DNA from: Tomitella fengzijianii
GTDB lineage: Bacteria > Actinomycetota > Actinomycetes > Mycobacteriales > Mycobacteriaceae
Assembly (NCBI RefSeq): GCF_007559025.1
Contig: NZ_CP041765.1
Location: 988,679-1,052,678 of the forward strand
DNA: 64,000 nt
Direction of reading: 5' to 3'
This document shows, piece by piece, positions 48,945 through 58,123 of the stretch (the stretch's first letter is position 1; each line of letters begins with the position of its first letter). A program made the translations under genes and the position numbers. The notes below the pieces were generated by a model, which saw only the letters and a program-made list of their open reading frames with translations, was not told the origin of the DNA and searched no databases.

Positions 48945-50609
48945 GTGGGTCGATCGTGGTGGGGGTGGGGCGACGAGGATGCTGCGGTGACAGGGGAGGA
49001 GGCCGCCGCGCTGGAGCAGCGGGTGGCCGCGCTGCTGCCGGACGCCGATCTCACCGCGCACCGGCCGCCGGCCGTCCACGACGTGCCCCTGCCGGCGCCG
49101 CGGGTGTCGGCGCCCGCCGCCCTGCGGGCCTTCGTGTCCGACGGCCACGCCGACCGCGTCGCGCATGCCCGCGGCAAGGCGTTCCGCGATGTCGTGCGCA
49201 ACCTGCACGGCGCGGTCGACCACGCGCCGGACCTGGTGGCGCGGCCGCGCACCGAGCAGGACGTGACGGATGTGCTCGATTGGTGCACCGGAGCGGGCGT
49301 CGCGGTGATCCCCTACGGCGGCGGCTCCTCGGTGGTCGGCGGCGTCGAACCGCGCTTCGACGGTCCGGCCGTGTGTCTCGACACGACCGCGATGAACAAG
49401 GTCCTGGAGGTGGACGCCACCAGCCGGGCGGCACGCGTGCAGGCGGGGATCCTCGGTCCGGCGCTCGAGGACGCCCTGCGCCCCGCGGGCCTGACCCTGC
49501 GCCACTTCCCGCAGTCGTTCGAGTTCTCCACTCTCGGGGGCTGGCTGGCCACCCGGGCGGGCGGCCACTATGCGACGGTTCTCACCCGCATCGACGACCT
49601 CACCGAATCGATGCGGGTGGTGACCCCGGCGGGCACCTCCGAATCTCTGCGCGTGCCGGGATCCGGCGCCGGCCCGTCGCCGGACGGGCTGTTCCTCGGT
49701 TCCGAGGGGACGCTCGGCGTCATCACCGAGGCGTGGGTGCGCCTGCAGGACCGCCCGCGCTACACGGCCTCGGCCGCAGTGCATTTCGACGATTACGCAG
49801 GCGCCGTCGCGGCGACCAGAGCCCTGGTGCAGTCCGGATTGTCCCCGTCGAACTGCCGGCTGCTCGACCCGGTGGAGGCGATGCTCAACGCCGGGACGGC
49901 ATCGCAGGGCGGCGTGCTGGTACTCGGCTTCGAATCCGCCGACCACCCGGTCGACGCCGCCATGGACCGTGCGGCCGAGCTGTGCGCAGATCACGGCGGG
50001 GCCGTCCGCGACCGGCGCAGCGACGACCGCGCCGAAAACAGCGCCGGCGGGCGCAGCGGCCCGGGTTCCGCAGGCGCCGGCGGGCCCGCGCGGCGGTGGC
50101 GCTCGTCGTTCCTGCGCATGCCGTACCAGCGGGACGCCCTGGCCGCGCGCTCGATGATCGTCGAGACCTTCGAAACGGCGTGCACGTGGGACCGCTTCGA
50201 CGCGCTGCGCCACGCGGTCACCGCCGCGGCGCAGGACGCGATGGCGCAGGAGGGCGCAGCCGGCGTGGTCTCGTGCAGATTCACCCACGTGTACCCGGAC
50301 GGGCCGGCGCCCTACTTCGGCGTGTACGTGGCTGGACGCTGGGGCGCGACGGTGACGCAGTGGGACGCGATCAAGTCCGCGGTGAGCGAGGCCATCGCCC
50401 GCGAAGGCGGCACCATCACCCACCACCATGCGGTGGGCCGGGATCACCGCCCCTGGTATGACCGGCAACGCCCGGACGTGTTCGCGGGCGCGTTCCGCGC
50501 GGCGAAGTCGGCGCTGGACCCGGGCGGCGTACTCAATCCGGGTGTGCTCGTGGACTCGGACCCGAGGGCGGCGGGACGCCGGAACGCGGATCCCGCGCCG
50601 TCGCGGTAG
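48945..50609 (+). CDS. FAD-binding oxidase, alkyl-dihydroxyacetone-phosphate synthase-like
   Basis: A 554-residue protein of the VAO/PCMH flavoprotein family. The FAD-binding part is PRTEQDVTDVLDWC, VAVIPYGGGSSVVGGVEP, and FLGSEGTLGVITEAWVRL. RLLDPVEAMLNAGT and a histidine-rich HHHAVGRDHRPWYDRQRPD near the C-terminus are typical of alkyl-DHAP synthases (ether-lipid enzymes), and the final LDPGGVLNPGVL closes the fold. An Arg/Ala/Gly-rich insert lies near residues 360-385. GTG 48945 follows GGAGGAG and is preferred over the frame's start at 48819, which lies upstream of the terminator hairpin. Substrate not proven. Confidence 0.85.
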   Translation: MGRSWWGWGDEDAAVTGEEAAALEQRVAALLPDADLTAHRPPAVHDVPLPAPRVSAPAALRAFVSDGHADRVAHARGKAFRDVVRNLHGAVDHAPDLVARPRTEQDVTDVLDWCTGAGVAVIPYGGGSSVVGGVEPRFDGPAVCLDTTAMNKVLEVDATSRAARVQAGILGPALEDALRPAGLTLRHFPQSFEFSTLGGWLATRAGGHYATVLTRIDDLTESMRVVTPAGTSESLRVPGSGAGPSPDGLFLGSEGTLGVITEAWVRLQDRPRYTASAAVHFDDYAGAVAATRALVQSGLSPSNCRLLDPVEAMLNAGTASQGGVLVLGFESADHPVDAAMDRAAELCADHGGAVRDRRSDDRAENSAGGRSGPGSAGAGGPARRWRSSFLRMPYQRDALAARSMIVETFETACTWDRFDALRHAVTAAAQDAMAQEGAAGVVSCRFTHVYPDGPAPYFGVYVAGRWGATVTQWDAIKSAVSEAIAREGGTITHHHAVGRDHRPWYDRQRPDVFAGAFRAAKSALDPGGVLNPGVLVDSDPRAAGRRNADPAPSR

Positions 50610-50615
50610 TAGCCT
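50610..50615 (+). promoter_or_regulatory. Candidate leaderless -10 box of the TIGR03085 gene
   Basis: TAGCCT lies 6 nt before ATG 50622, beginning immediately after the preceding stop codon. Confidence 0.4.
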
Positions 50616-50621
50616 CAGCAC

Positions 50622-51251
50622 ATGGGATTCGTGCGGGAAGAACGACGGTCCATTGTCGACACGATGCAGCAGGCTGGGCCCGACGCGCCCACCCTGTGCG
50701 AAGGGTGGACGGTGCGCGATCTGCTCGCGCACCTGGTGCTGCGCGAAGGCCGCCCGGACGCCGCCCCTGGCATCCTCATCCCGCCGCTCGCCGGATACAC
50801 GGCACGCGTGCAGGCGTCTGTGGCGCGCAGGAACTTCGGCGAGCTGCTGGACGCGGTGCGCAGCGGCCCGCCGTGGTACTCGCCGATGCGTTACCTCGAT
50901 GAGAAGGCCAACCTGGTCGAGTACATCGTGCATCACGAGGATGTGCGCCGCGCACAACCGGATTGGGAGCCGCGGGAGCTGCCCGCACCGGTGCGCGGTG
51001 CGCTGTGGAAGGCGGCGACGATGCTGGGTCGGCGCGCGTACTCATCGGCTGCGGCCCCCGTGGTCCTGGAGGCGCCGGGGCGGCCCGAAGTTCGCGTGCA
51101 CCACGGCGGCGACGGCGGCGCGGTCACTCTGCGCGGGGAGCCAGAAGAGCTGGTGCTGCACGCCTTCGGCCGCGACGCGGTGCGCATCGGGTTCGAGGGG
51201 CCGGCCGAGCAGGCGCGCGCGGTGCGGGAGATGAAGCGCACGATCCCCTGA
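50622..51251 (+). CDS. TIGR03085-family metal-binding (DinB-like) protein
   Basis: A 209-residue protein of the mycothiol-dependent maleylpyruvate isomerase-like/DinB fold. PTLCEGWTVRDLLAHLVLREGRPD carries the first conserved His, and LVEYIVHHEDVRRAQPDW the His pair that binds a divalent metal. Members may use mycothiol as cofactor. ATG 50622 lies 12 nt after the flavoprotein gene, but its own -10-like box is present. Specific substrate unknown. Confidence 0.85.
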   Translation: MGFVREERRSIVDTMQQAGPDAPTLCEGWTVRDLLAHLVLREGRPDAAPGILIPPLAGYTARVQASVARRNFGELLDAVRSGPPWYSPMRYLDEKANLVEYIVHHEDVRRAQPDWEPRELPAPVRGALWKAATMLGRRAYSSAAAPVVLEAPGRPEVRVHHGGDGGAVTLRGEPEELVLHAFGRDAVRIGFEGPAEQARAVREMKRTIP

Positions 51252-51310
51252 GCGCCATCGCGTGCCGCGATCTGATGGCGGGCATCCGCCGGCCGGCCGA
51301 TGCAAAGCAG

Positions 51311-51341
51311 GGCCCCGGCCGCACAGGGTGCGGCCGGGGCC
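51311..51341. terminator. Bidirectional terminator between convergent genes
   Basis: A perfect 13-bp stem (51311-51323 with 51329-51341) with loop CAGGG, 59 nt after the TIGR03085 stop and 36 nt after the stop of the leftward TetR gene. Confidence 0.85.
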
Positions 51342-51377
51342 GGGACGGGATTCGGATTGTTACGGGTGTGCGGTTGC

Positions 51378-52037
51378 TCAGCCTGCCAGTAGTCCGCGGA
51401 TGGCCGGGGCGTACCGTGCGACGACGTCGTCCACCGACAGCTCCGCCACTACCGGCGACTTCACGATGTAGCGGGCGTAGACCATGCCCATGTTCATCGC
51501 GACGATGACCGCGCTGCGCTGGTGTGCGAGGGCGGAGTCCATCCCGTCCTCGGTGAGCTGTTTCTCCACCACTTCGCCGGTGGAGTCGCCGACGGCGAGG
51601 ATCAACTCGTCGGTCTGCGGGTCCTCGCCCGCGGACAGGATCAGCCCGGTGAGCAGGCTCTGCGTCTCGGGGCGCTCCCACGCCCGCAGGATCTCGCGGA
51701 CGAGACGCTCGGCGAAGTCCATGCCGCGCATGCCCTGTGCGCTGTCGTCGCTGATGTTCTCCGCCACCTCGGCCTGCCGGGCGGCGGGCTCGTGGTGACG
51801 ATAGAGCACCTCGCGGAACAGGCCCTGCCGGGAGCCGAAGAAGTAGTTGATCATCGCGGGGTCGACGCCCGCGTCGTCCGCTATCGATTTCGCAGTGGCC
51901 GCGCGGAATCCTTGGGATGTGAAAGCCTGGTAGGCGGCGTCGAGGATCGTCTCACGGGTATCAGGTCGCCCGGGCCGACGACCGGGCCGGCCGCCACCGG
52001 CTTGCCTCCGCTTGATCGGGGGCTGGTCTGTAGGCAT
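51378..52037 (-). CDS. TetR-family transcriptional regulator
   Basis: A 219-residue regulator. After a basic disordered start (residues 1-25) comes the HTH: ETILDAAYQAFTSQGF, then ATAKSIADDAGVDPAMINYFFGSRQGLF. The C-terminal helices form the effector domain (TetR_C_17-like, typical of Mycobacteriales). ATG 52037 follows a TAGTAT box by 6 nt. Its target is not evident; it is not divergent from any gene. Confidence 0.88.
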   Translation of the reverse strand: MPTDQPPIKRRQAGGGRPGRRPGRPDTRETILDAAYQAFTSQGFRAATAKSIADDAGVDPAMINYFFGSRQGLFREVLYRHHEPAARQAEVAENISDDSAQGMRGMDFAERLVREILRAWERPETQSLLTGLILSAGEDPQTDELILAVGDSTGEVVEKQLTEDGMDSALAHQRSAVIVAMNMGMVYARYIVKSPVVAELSVDDVVARYAPAIRGLLAG

Positions 52038-52043
52038 GCCGCC

Positions 52044-52049
52044 ATACTA
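52044..52049 (-). promoter_or_regulatory. Candidate leaderless -10 box of the 51.4-kb tetR
   Basis: On the minus strand TAGTAT lies 6 nt before ATG 52037. Confidence 0.5.
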
Positions 52050-52107
52050 GTTATCGGATCGGGCACATGCTCCCCGAGATATGGTCGAGATTATCGATAT
52101 TAGATCG

Positions 52108-52875
52108 TTACCGCAGGTCCGCGGTGATTTTCTCGATTTCAAATCGGCGCGACATCGCCGCGTCGTCCGGGTTGCTCACCTGCACAAGCGAAGCGCCCGC
52201 CGCAAACGGGGCGAGTAACCCGGTCACAATCGATCCTGCGTCGTCCCAACCGGCCACGGCGAGCACCCGATCCGAATCCGTGATGTGGAGCGCAGCGGCG
52301 GCCGCGCGTGCCTCGTCGGCCGTGTCGGCGATGCTGCGCCCGTTCATCGCCGGGGCGTCGGCGTCGATCCGTTGCGGCATGAACCGGTCACCGTGGAGGC
52401 GTACCGTCGTCGCGTAATCCGTGGCGCCGGGCGGAAGGTCGGCGGCCGGGCGGCCGAACGCGTCCAGCGACAGCACCAGAAGCTCGTCCGCGTTGCGCGC
52501 TTCGGCGGAGGAGTCGGCCTGCATGAGCGACTCGGCGACGAAGGCGATCTCCGCAGGACTGCCGGTGTCGTCGCCGCCTTCTGAGCCCTCGGCGCCCACC
52601 AGGACCTCGCAGCCCGCCCACCAGCATCCCAGCAGCACGGCGGCCGTCTGCCAATGCGCGGGGAGCGCGATGCGCACGCGGGTGCCGGGTTCCGCGGCGA
52701 ACTCGTCGCGCACCATGTTGGCGGTCTTGGCGGCCCAGTTCATCAGGGTCACCGTGGACAATTCCACACGCTCGCCGGTGCCGTCGTCGTAGTAGGTCAC
52801 GCGGGGCGTGGCGGGGTTCGTCGCGAGGATCGGGTCGATGAGCTTCTCGGTGAGTGTGCGGTGGGTGGGGGTCAC
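52108..52875 (-). CDS. TIGR03089-family protein (truncated AMP-ligase fold)
   Basis: A 255-residue protein resembling the N-terminal part of an AMP-dependent acyl/aryl ligase: RVTYYDDGTGERVELSTVTLMNWAAKTANMVRDEF and GTRVRIALPAHWQTAAVLLGCWWAGCEV are the acyl-CoA-synthetase N-terminal elements. The P-loop (TSGTTG) and the C-terminal domain are missing, so a ligase activity is unlikely. Position beside the LytR-CpsA-Psr gene matches Rv3268. GTG 52875. Function unknown. Confidence 0.85.
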   Translation of the reverse strand: MTPTHRTLTEKLIDPILATNPATPRVTYYDDGTGERVELSTVTLMNWAAKTANMVRDEFAAEPGTRVRIALPAHWQTAAVLLGCWWAGCEVLVGAEGSEGGDDTGSPAEIAFVAESLMQADSSAEARNADELLVLSLDAFGRPAADLPPGATDYATTVRLHGDRFMPQRIDADAPAMNGRSIADTADEARAAAAALHITDSDRVLAVAGWDDAGSIVTGLLAPFAAGASLVQVSNPDDAAMSRRFEIEKITADLR

Positions 52876-52943
52876 TGTTCACCTCGTCTGCGGAAATATG
52901 CGGAGCCGCTGCGTGCGGCCGACGGTGGTGATGCGGGTCGGGG

Positions 52944-54740
52944 TCAGTTGACGCACCGGACGCCGTCGTCCGCGCTCACGGCGGGACCCACCGGGTGGTC
53001 GGCGTCGGGCTGCGCCGTGGTCGGCCCGGGCTGCCCGGTGCCGGCCGCGGATCCTCCGGAACCGGACGATCCGCCCGACTCCGAGACGCCGTCGGTCCCG
53101 GACACCAGGGTGCCAGACCAGGTGTCGGAGCCGGGACCGGCGTACTCGTCGGACACGACCACGGTGACTGTTCCCGGTGTCATCGCGTCGTCGGTGACCA
53201 CTTCGAGCCCGCCCAGAGCGCGCGCCACCGCGGTCGCGGCGTCACGGCTCCCCGGCGCCGCGCGCACCTGCGATTCGGACGGTGGCGCGGCGGTGTAGTT
53301 GGCGACGCGGCCTGCCGGGTATCCGACCGAGCCGAGCGCCTCCGACACGGCAGAGGCCAGGCCGCCGATCGCCGAGCTGTTGAGCACGTCGACGGTCACG
53401 TCGCCCGGGGAGACGTCGAGCGCTTCGCCGCCGTCTGCGGCGGGTCCGCTGCCGCCGTCTCCGGCCGGATCCGCGGGCGGGTCGCCGCGGCCCACGAGCC
53501 CCTCGAAGAAGGAGTGGACCTGAGCCGGGTCGATCTTCACGATCGATTCCCCGTCCGGCGACGTGCCGGAGGGGTTCTGCACGGGGATGGTGCGGAACGT
53601 GACGGCACCGGCGGACAGGTCCTGCAGGCGGCGGGCGAAGCCGAGGATGTCCCATCCGGAGTCGACGACGACCGACCGCTGCACCGCCGAGTTGAGCTGG
53701 TTCAGCTTGGCGGGGTTCGCGAGCATGTCCGCGCTCAGCACCTCCTGGGCGAGCGATGCGAGGTAGGACTGCTGCCGGACGATCCGGTCGAGGTCGCCGC
53801 GCGGCAGCCCGTGCCGCTGCCGCACGAAACTCAGCGCGTCGGACCCGTGGAGCGTCTGCCGGCCGGCGGGGAAGTCTGCGCCGGAATAGGGGTCGTCCAC
53901 GGGCGCATTGAGGCACACCGGCACGCCGCCGACGGCGTCCGTCAGCAGGACGAAGCCGAGCAGCCCCACCTCCGCGTAATGGTCGACGGTGATGCCGGTC
54001 AGGTCGGCCACCGCCTCGAGCAGGGCATGCCGGCCGGCCTTCGTGCTCTCGGCGTCCGCCTTGTCCGGGTCCATGCCGTCCTCGACGAGCTCCGCCTGCT
54101 TGAGCGCCTTGGTCTCGCCGTAGGCGGCGTTGATCTTGGACATGCCGATGCCGGGGACCTGCACGTACGAGTCACGCGGAATCGACACCGCGGTGGCAGA
54201 CGATCCGTCGTTGGGGATCCGGATGAGGATGATCGTGTCGGTGTTGGTGGCGTCGGCCTCGCCCGCGCGCAGCATGTCCAACTCGTGCTGCGAGAGCGGA
54301 TTGCCCTGGGCGTCGGTGCGCGAGTCGATTCCGACCATGAGGATGTCGACGGCGCCGTCCTTGCCGTCCCCCAGCTCCAGGCCGCCGGCCGTGGTCAGGC
54401 TCGACCGCAGCGAGTCCACCTGCTGCCAGGCGAACCCGGTGACGATGAGGACGAGTACCGACACCAGCGTGACGAGGACCTTGCCCGGGTGCCGCAGCGC
54501 GGTCGCCCACGCGCCCGCGGCAGTGGTTCGGGGCGGACCGCCGGCGGTGCGCGGCCGCTCGCCGGAGGCCCGGCGTCCGTCGCTCCGGGACCGGCGGTGC
54601 CACTGACCGGCGGCTCCCGCTGTGCTCCGGGAGTCGCTGCGGCGCCGGGAGTCGCTGCGGCGCCGGGAGTCGCTGCGGCGCCGCGCCCGGGCCGCGTTCC
54701 GCCCGCCGCGGGGGTCACGTCCGTCGGGGTCGGACGGCAC
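52944..54740 (-). CDS. LytR-CpsA-Psr family protein with C-terminal LytR_C domain
   Basis: A 598-residue membrane-anchored LCP phosphotransferase: a basic cytosolic tail with RRRSDS repeats, one membrane helix (VLVTLVSVLVLIVTGFAW), the LCP domain with ILMVGIDSRTDAQG, NTDTIILIRIP, AVSIPRDSYVQVPG and KINAAYG, and a LytR_C domain (VDVLNSSAIGGLASAV). LCP proteins ligate arabinogalactan to peptidoglycan, so it works with the divergent rmlD-wbbL genes. GTG 54740 follows GGAGGG by 6 nt. Homologous in position to Rv3267. Confidence 0.92.
   Translation of the reverse strand: MPSDPDGRDPRGGRNAARARRRSDSRRRSDSRRRSDSRSTAGAAGQWHRRSRSDGRRASGERPRTAGGPPRTTAAGAWATALRHPGKVLVTLVSVLVLIVTGFAWQQVDSLRSSLTTAGGLELGDGKDGAVDILMVGIDSRTDAQGNPLSQHELDMLRAGEADATNTDTIILIRIPNDGSSATAVSIPRDSYVQVPGIGMSKINAAYGETKALKQAELVEDGMDPDKADAESTKAGRHALLEAVADLTGITVDHYAEVGLLGFVLLTDAVGGVPVCLNAPVDDPYSGADFPAGRQTLHGSDALSFVRQRHGLPRGDLDRIVRQQSYLASLAQEVLSADMLANPAKLNQLNSAVQRSVVVDSGWDILGFARRLQDLSAGAVTFRTIPVQNPSGTSPDGESIVKIDPAQVHSFFEGLVGRGDPPADPAGDGGSGPAADGGEALDVSPGDVTVDVLNSSAIGGLASAVSEALGSVGYPAGRVANYTAAPPSESQVRAAPGSRDAATAVARALGGLEVVTDDAMTPGTVTVVVSDEYAGPGSDTWSGTLVSGTDGVSESGGSSGSGGSAAGTGQPGPTTAQPDADHPVGPAVSADDGVRCVN
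54631..54684. repeat. Three tandem 18-nt repeats in the LCP gene
   Basis: Units at 54631-54648, 54649-54666 and 54667-54684, differing only in the last base of the third. They encode the RRRSDS repeats in the cytosolic tail of the LCP protein. Confidence 0.9.
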
Positions 54741-54970
54741 GGGCAGCCCTCCTGTCGGTCGCCTGCACTGCTTTGTCGCCTGGGGTCTCGTGGACTGGGC
54801 TGTCCGGTGGCCTGCACGGGCCGGGCGCCGGTCTGCGATACCGGTGTTCCAGACTAGCGGCCCGACGCGCGGTGGCAGGGGAGGCCGGACCGGGATCGTG
54901 CCAGACTCGGCCGCAGTGGAAAGCGGACCGAGGAAGTTCGCGGGACCGTTCGGAGAAGGAGGGGCGACGC

Positions 54971-55912
54971 ATGGCGACGCGGATACTGATCGCGGGAGCG
55001 GCAGGTCAACTGGGGTCCGCATTGCTGTCCCGGTGGCACGACGGGACGGGACCCGATGCGGGACGGGTCGAAGCGGTGGGGGTCGGCTCGTCTGAGATGG
55101 ACATCACCGATCCGGCCGCCGTGCGGGAGGCCGTGCGACGGATCGACCCGGGGGTGGTGGTCAACTGCGCCGCCTACACGGCGGTCGATGCGGCGGAGGC
55201 CGACGAGGCGGCCGCCCACGCCGTCAACACGGTGGGCGCGGAGAACCTGGCGCGGGCGTGCGCCGACGCCGGATGCGGGCTCGTGCATCTGTCCACCGAC
55301 TACGTCTTCTCCGGGGCCGGACCCGGGGCGGGGACGGCATCGCCCGCCTCCTGCGGCGCGGACGGTTACGAATCGGACGACCCCGTCGGTCCGCATACCG
55401 CGTACGGGCGCTCGAAGGCCGCGGGGGAGAGGGCGGTCCGGCGGGCGCATCCGGCCGCGGTGATCGTCCGGACGGCCTGGGTGTACACCGGCGCGGTGCG
55501 GCCCGGCGGCGGCGATTTCGTCGCGACCATGCGGCGGTTGGAGGCGGAGCGCGAGACCGTGGACGTGGTCGACGACCAGTGCGGTTCGCCCACGTACGTC
55601 CGGGACCTCGCACGCGGAATCGCCGAGCTCACGGGGCGGCTGACGGACGGGCCGGCGGCGGACGGGCCGGCGGGGCGCACGCTGCACGCCGCCGGCGGCG
55701 GGGCGGCGACGTGGTACGAGGTGGCGAGGGCCGTGTTCGAGGAGCTCGGCGCGGATCCGGGCCGGGTCCGCGCATGCCGGACCGAGGACATGCCCCGGCC
55801 GGCGGCCCGCCCGCGTTATTCCGTTCTCTCCGGCGCCTCCTGGGCAGCCGCCGGGCTCACCCCGTTGCGGCATTGGCGGCCGGCACTGACCGCGGCACTG
55901 GCGGAACCGTGA
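54971..55912 (+). CDS. rmlD: dTDP-4-dehydrorhamnose reductase
   Basis: A 313-residue short-chain-type reductase, the last step of dTDP-L-rhamnose synthesis. ILIAGAAGQLGSALL is the NAD(P) loop, LVHLSTDYVFSG the catalytic Thr region, and HTAYGRSKAAGE the YxxxK pair. ATG 54971 follows GAAGGAGG. Rhamnose goes into the arabinogalactan-peptidoglycan linker made by WbbL downstream. Divergent from the LCP gene. Confidence 0.93.
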   Translation: MATRILIAGAAGQLGSALLSRWHDGTGPDAGRVEAVGVGSSEMDITDPAAVREAVRRIDPGVVVNCAAYTAVDAAEADEAAAHAVNTVGAENLARACADAGCGLVHLSTDYVFSGAGPGAGTASPASCGADGYESDDPVGPHTAYGRSKAAGERAVRRAHPAAVIVRTAWVYTGAVRPGGGDFVATMRRLEAERETVDVVDDQCGSPTYVRDLARGIAELTGRLTDGPAADGPAGRTLHAAGGGAATWYEVARAVFEELGADPGRVRACRTEDMPRPAARPRYSVLSGASWAAAGLTPLRHWRPALTAALAEP

Positions 55913-55997
55913 GCCGCCGCCGTCCGGCCATGCGGCGCGGAGAGTGACGCGACGCGCAGGCCCGGCACCTCATTGGTCGTCGGCCCGCGGCTGTGGA

Positions 55998-56003
55998 TAC
56001 CCT
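55998..56003 (+). promoter_or_regulatory. Candidate leaderless -10 box of wbbL
   Basis: TACCCT lies 7 nt before GTG 56011. Confidence 0.4.
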
Positions 56004-56010
56004 GACCGGC

Positions 56011-56949
56011 GTGACTGCGACCCCCTCGGACGAATCGGCGCCCCCCACCGGCGGATCGGCATCGGGCCCCGCGCCGACGCTCAGCGTGGTCACCGTGACG
56101 TACTCGCCCGGCGAGCACCTCCGCGGCTTCCTCGAGTCGCTCGCGTCGGCCACCGTGCTGCCCACCGAGGTCATCATGGCCGACAACGGCTCCACGGACG
56201 GCGCCCCGGAGGCCGCGGCGCAGGAGTTCCCGGGTGCGCGCCTGCTGCGCACGGGCGGCAACATCGGATACGGGGGCGCGATCAACCGCGCGGTGGCGGA
56301 GATCGATCCGGCGGCGGAGTTCGTCGTGGTGGCCAACCCGGACGTGCGCTGGAAGGCCGGCGCCATCGACAGTCTCCTGGCCGCCGCCCGCCGCTGGCCC
56401 CGTGCCGGGTCCCTGGGCCCCACGGTGCTGGAGCCGGACGGGTCGCGCTACCCGTCCGCGCGGGCCGTGCCGGGCCTGCTGGACGGCGCCGGGCATGCGG
56501 TCCTCGGCAAGGTCTGGCCCTCGAACCGGTGGACGCGCGCCTACCTGCAGGAAACGCAGGAGGTCAGCGAGCGGCCGGTGGGATGGCTCTCCGGTTCATG
56601 CCTGCTGTTGCGCAGAAGGGCCTTCGATTCGATCGGTGGCTTCGACGCGCGCTACTTCATGTACATGGAGGACGTCGACCTGGGCGACAGGCTCGGCCGC
56701 GCCGGCTGGCAGAACCTGTATGTTCCGGATGCCACGGTGGTGCACGCCAAGGGTCATGCCGCCGGCAAGGAGCCGGAGCTGATGCTGCCGGCGCACCATC
56801 GCAGCGCCTACCGGTTCCAGGCGGACCGGCATCCTCATTGGTGGCAGGCGCCGCTGCGCGGGGCGCTGTGGGCGGGTCTGCGGCTCCGGTCGCAGGTGTC
56901 GGTGGCGTCGGCGGTCCGTGAGCGTCGCAGGGCGGGCAGGCAAGCGTGA
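56011..56949 (+). CDS. wbbL: Rhamnosyltransferase WbbL (GT2 family)
   Basis: A 312-residue GT-A glycosyltransferase. LSVVTVTYSPGEHLRGFLESL begins the fold, MADNGSTDGAPEAA and VANPDVRWKAG supply the nucleotide-sugar and metal (DxD-like NPD) motifs, and GSCLLLRRRAFDSIGGFDARYFMYMEDVDLG is the catalytic ED region. It adds rhamnose to the decaprenyl-PP-GlcNAc linker. GTG 56011 is preferred over GTG 55993 because TACCCT precedes it at leaderless spacing; both are in frame. Homologous in position to Rv3265c. Confidence 0.92.
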   Translation: MTATPSDESAPPTGGSASGPAPTLSVVTVTYSPGEHLRGFLESLASATVLPTEVIMADNGSTDGAPEAAAQEFPGARLLRTGGNIGYGGAINRAVAEIDPAAEFVVVANPDVRWKAGAIDSLLAAARRWPRAGSLGPTVLEPDGSRYPSARAVPGLLDGAGHAVLGKVWPSNRWTRAYLQETQEVSERPVGWLSGSCLLLRRRAFDSIGGFDARYFMYMEDVDLGDRLGRAGWQNLYVPDATVVHAKGHAAGKEPELMLPAHHRSAYRFQADRHPHWWQAPLRGALWAGLRLRSQVSVASAVRERRRAGRQA

Positions 56950-56965
56950 GAGCGGAGACGAATCC

Positions 56966-58123
56966 ATGACCGTACAGTCCGGACAGTGGGGAACCGGCCG
57001 GGCGCGGCAATCCGCGGCGGCCCCGGCGTCGCCCTCGCCGGGGCGCGACCTCGCGGAAGAGACCGACGCGGTGATCCTGGTGGGCGGGAAGGGCACCCGC
57101 CTGCGGCCGTTGACGCTCTCGGCGCCGAAGCCGATGCTGCCGACGGCGGGGGTGCCGTTCCTGACGCACCTGCTGGCGCGCATCCGGCAGGCCGGGATCC
57201 GGCGCGTCATCCTCAGCACCTCGTTCAAGGCGGAGGTCTTCGAGGAGCACTTCGGCTCCGGGGCGGATCTGGGCCTGTCCATCGAATACATCACGGAGAC
57301 CGATCCGCTGGGCACCGGCGGCGGCATCCGCAACGTCCTGCCCCGGATCGCCTCGGAGAACGTCCTCGTGTTCAACGGCGACGTGCTCGGCGGCACCGAC
57401 CTGGGCGGGCTGCTGGAGACGCACGCGCAGCAGGAGGCCGACGTCACGATGCATCTCGTGCGCGTGGGGGACCCGCGCTCGTTCGGCTGCGTGCCCACCG
57501 ACGAATCGGGGCGGGTGACCGCGTTCCTCGAGAAGACCGAGGATCCGCCCACGGACCAGATCAACGCCGGTTGCTACGTGTTCCGGCGCAAGGTGATCGA
57601 GCGGATCCCCGCGGGACGCGCGGTCTCGGTGGAACGCGAGATCTTCCCCGCGCTGCTCGCCGCGGGCGCGCGCGTGTTCGGGCACGTCGACGCGTCGTAC
57701 TGGCGTGACATGGGCACGCCGGAGGACTTCGTCCGCGGGTCCGCCGACCTGGTGCGTGGGATCGCACCATCGCCGGCGCTCGACGGGACGCGCGGCGAGT
57801 CGCTGGTGCACGCCAGCGCGGGCGTCGCCCCGGGCGCACTGCTGATCGGCGGCACCGTCGTCGGGCGGGGCGTCGAGGTGGGGGCCGGGGCGCGGCTCGA
57901 CGGCGCAGTGCTCTTCGACGGGGCCAAGGTGGAGGCCGGCGCCGTCGTGGAGCGTTCGATCATCGGGTTCGGCGCCCGCATCGGGCCCCGCGCTCTGATC
58001 CGGGACGCGGTGATCGGCGACGGCGCCGACGTGGGGGCGCGATGCGAGCTCGTCGGCGGCGCGCGCGTGTGGCCCGGGGTCCACCTGCCCGACGGCGGGG
58101 TCCGATTCTCGACCGATGTCTGA
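56966..58123 (+). CDS. manB: Mannose-1-phosphate guanylyltransferase-type nucleotidyltransferase
   Basis: A 385-residue nucleotidyltransferase. VILVGGKGTRLRPLTLSAPKPMLPTAG is the nucleotide/Mg2+ signature, NVLVFNGDVLGG the metal Asp, and FLEKTEDPPTDQINAGCYVF the sugar loop. A C-terminal left-handed helix made of hexapeptide repeats (VVGRGVEVGAGARLDG and later) ends the protein. GDP-mannose formation is the expected role, feeding mannolipids and lipoarabinomannan; it corresponds to Rv3264c. ATG 56966 lies 16 nt after wbbL. Confidence 0.9.
   Translation: MTVQSGQWGTGRARQSAAAPASPSPGRDLAEETDAVILVGGKGTRLRPLTLSAPKPMLPTAGVPFLTHLLARIRQAGIRRVILSTSFKAEVFEEHFGSGADLGLSIEYITETDPLGTGGGIRNVLPRIASENVLVFNGDVLGGTDLGGLLETHAQQEADVTMHLVRVGDPRSFGCVPTDESGRVTAFLEKTEDPPTDQINAGCYVFRRKVIERIPAGRAVSVEREIFPALLAAGARVFGHVDASYWRDMGTPEDFVRGSADLVRGIAPSPALDGTRGESLVHASAGVAPGALLIGGTVVGRGVEVGAGARLDGAVLFDGAKVEAGAVVERSIIGFGARIGPRALIRDAVIGDGADVGARCELVGGARVWPGVHLPDGGVRFSTDV

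Noticed and set aside
52050-52107. TATCGATA and other AT-rich palindromic bits upstream of the tetR at 51.4 kb
   Set aside because: The palindrome is only 8 bp and no second copy or clear promoter overlap supports an operator.
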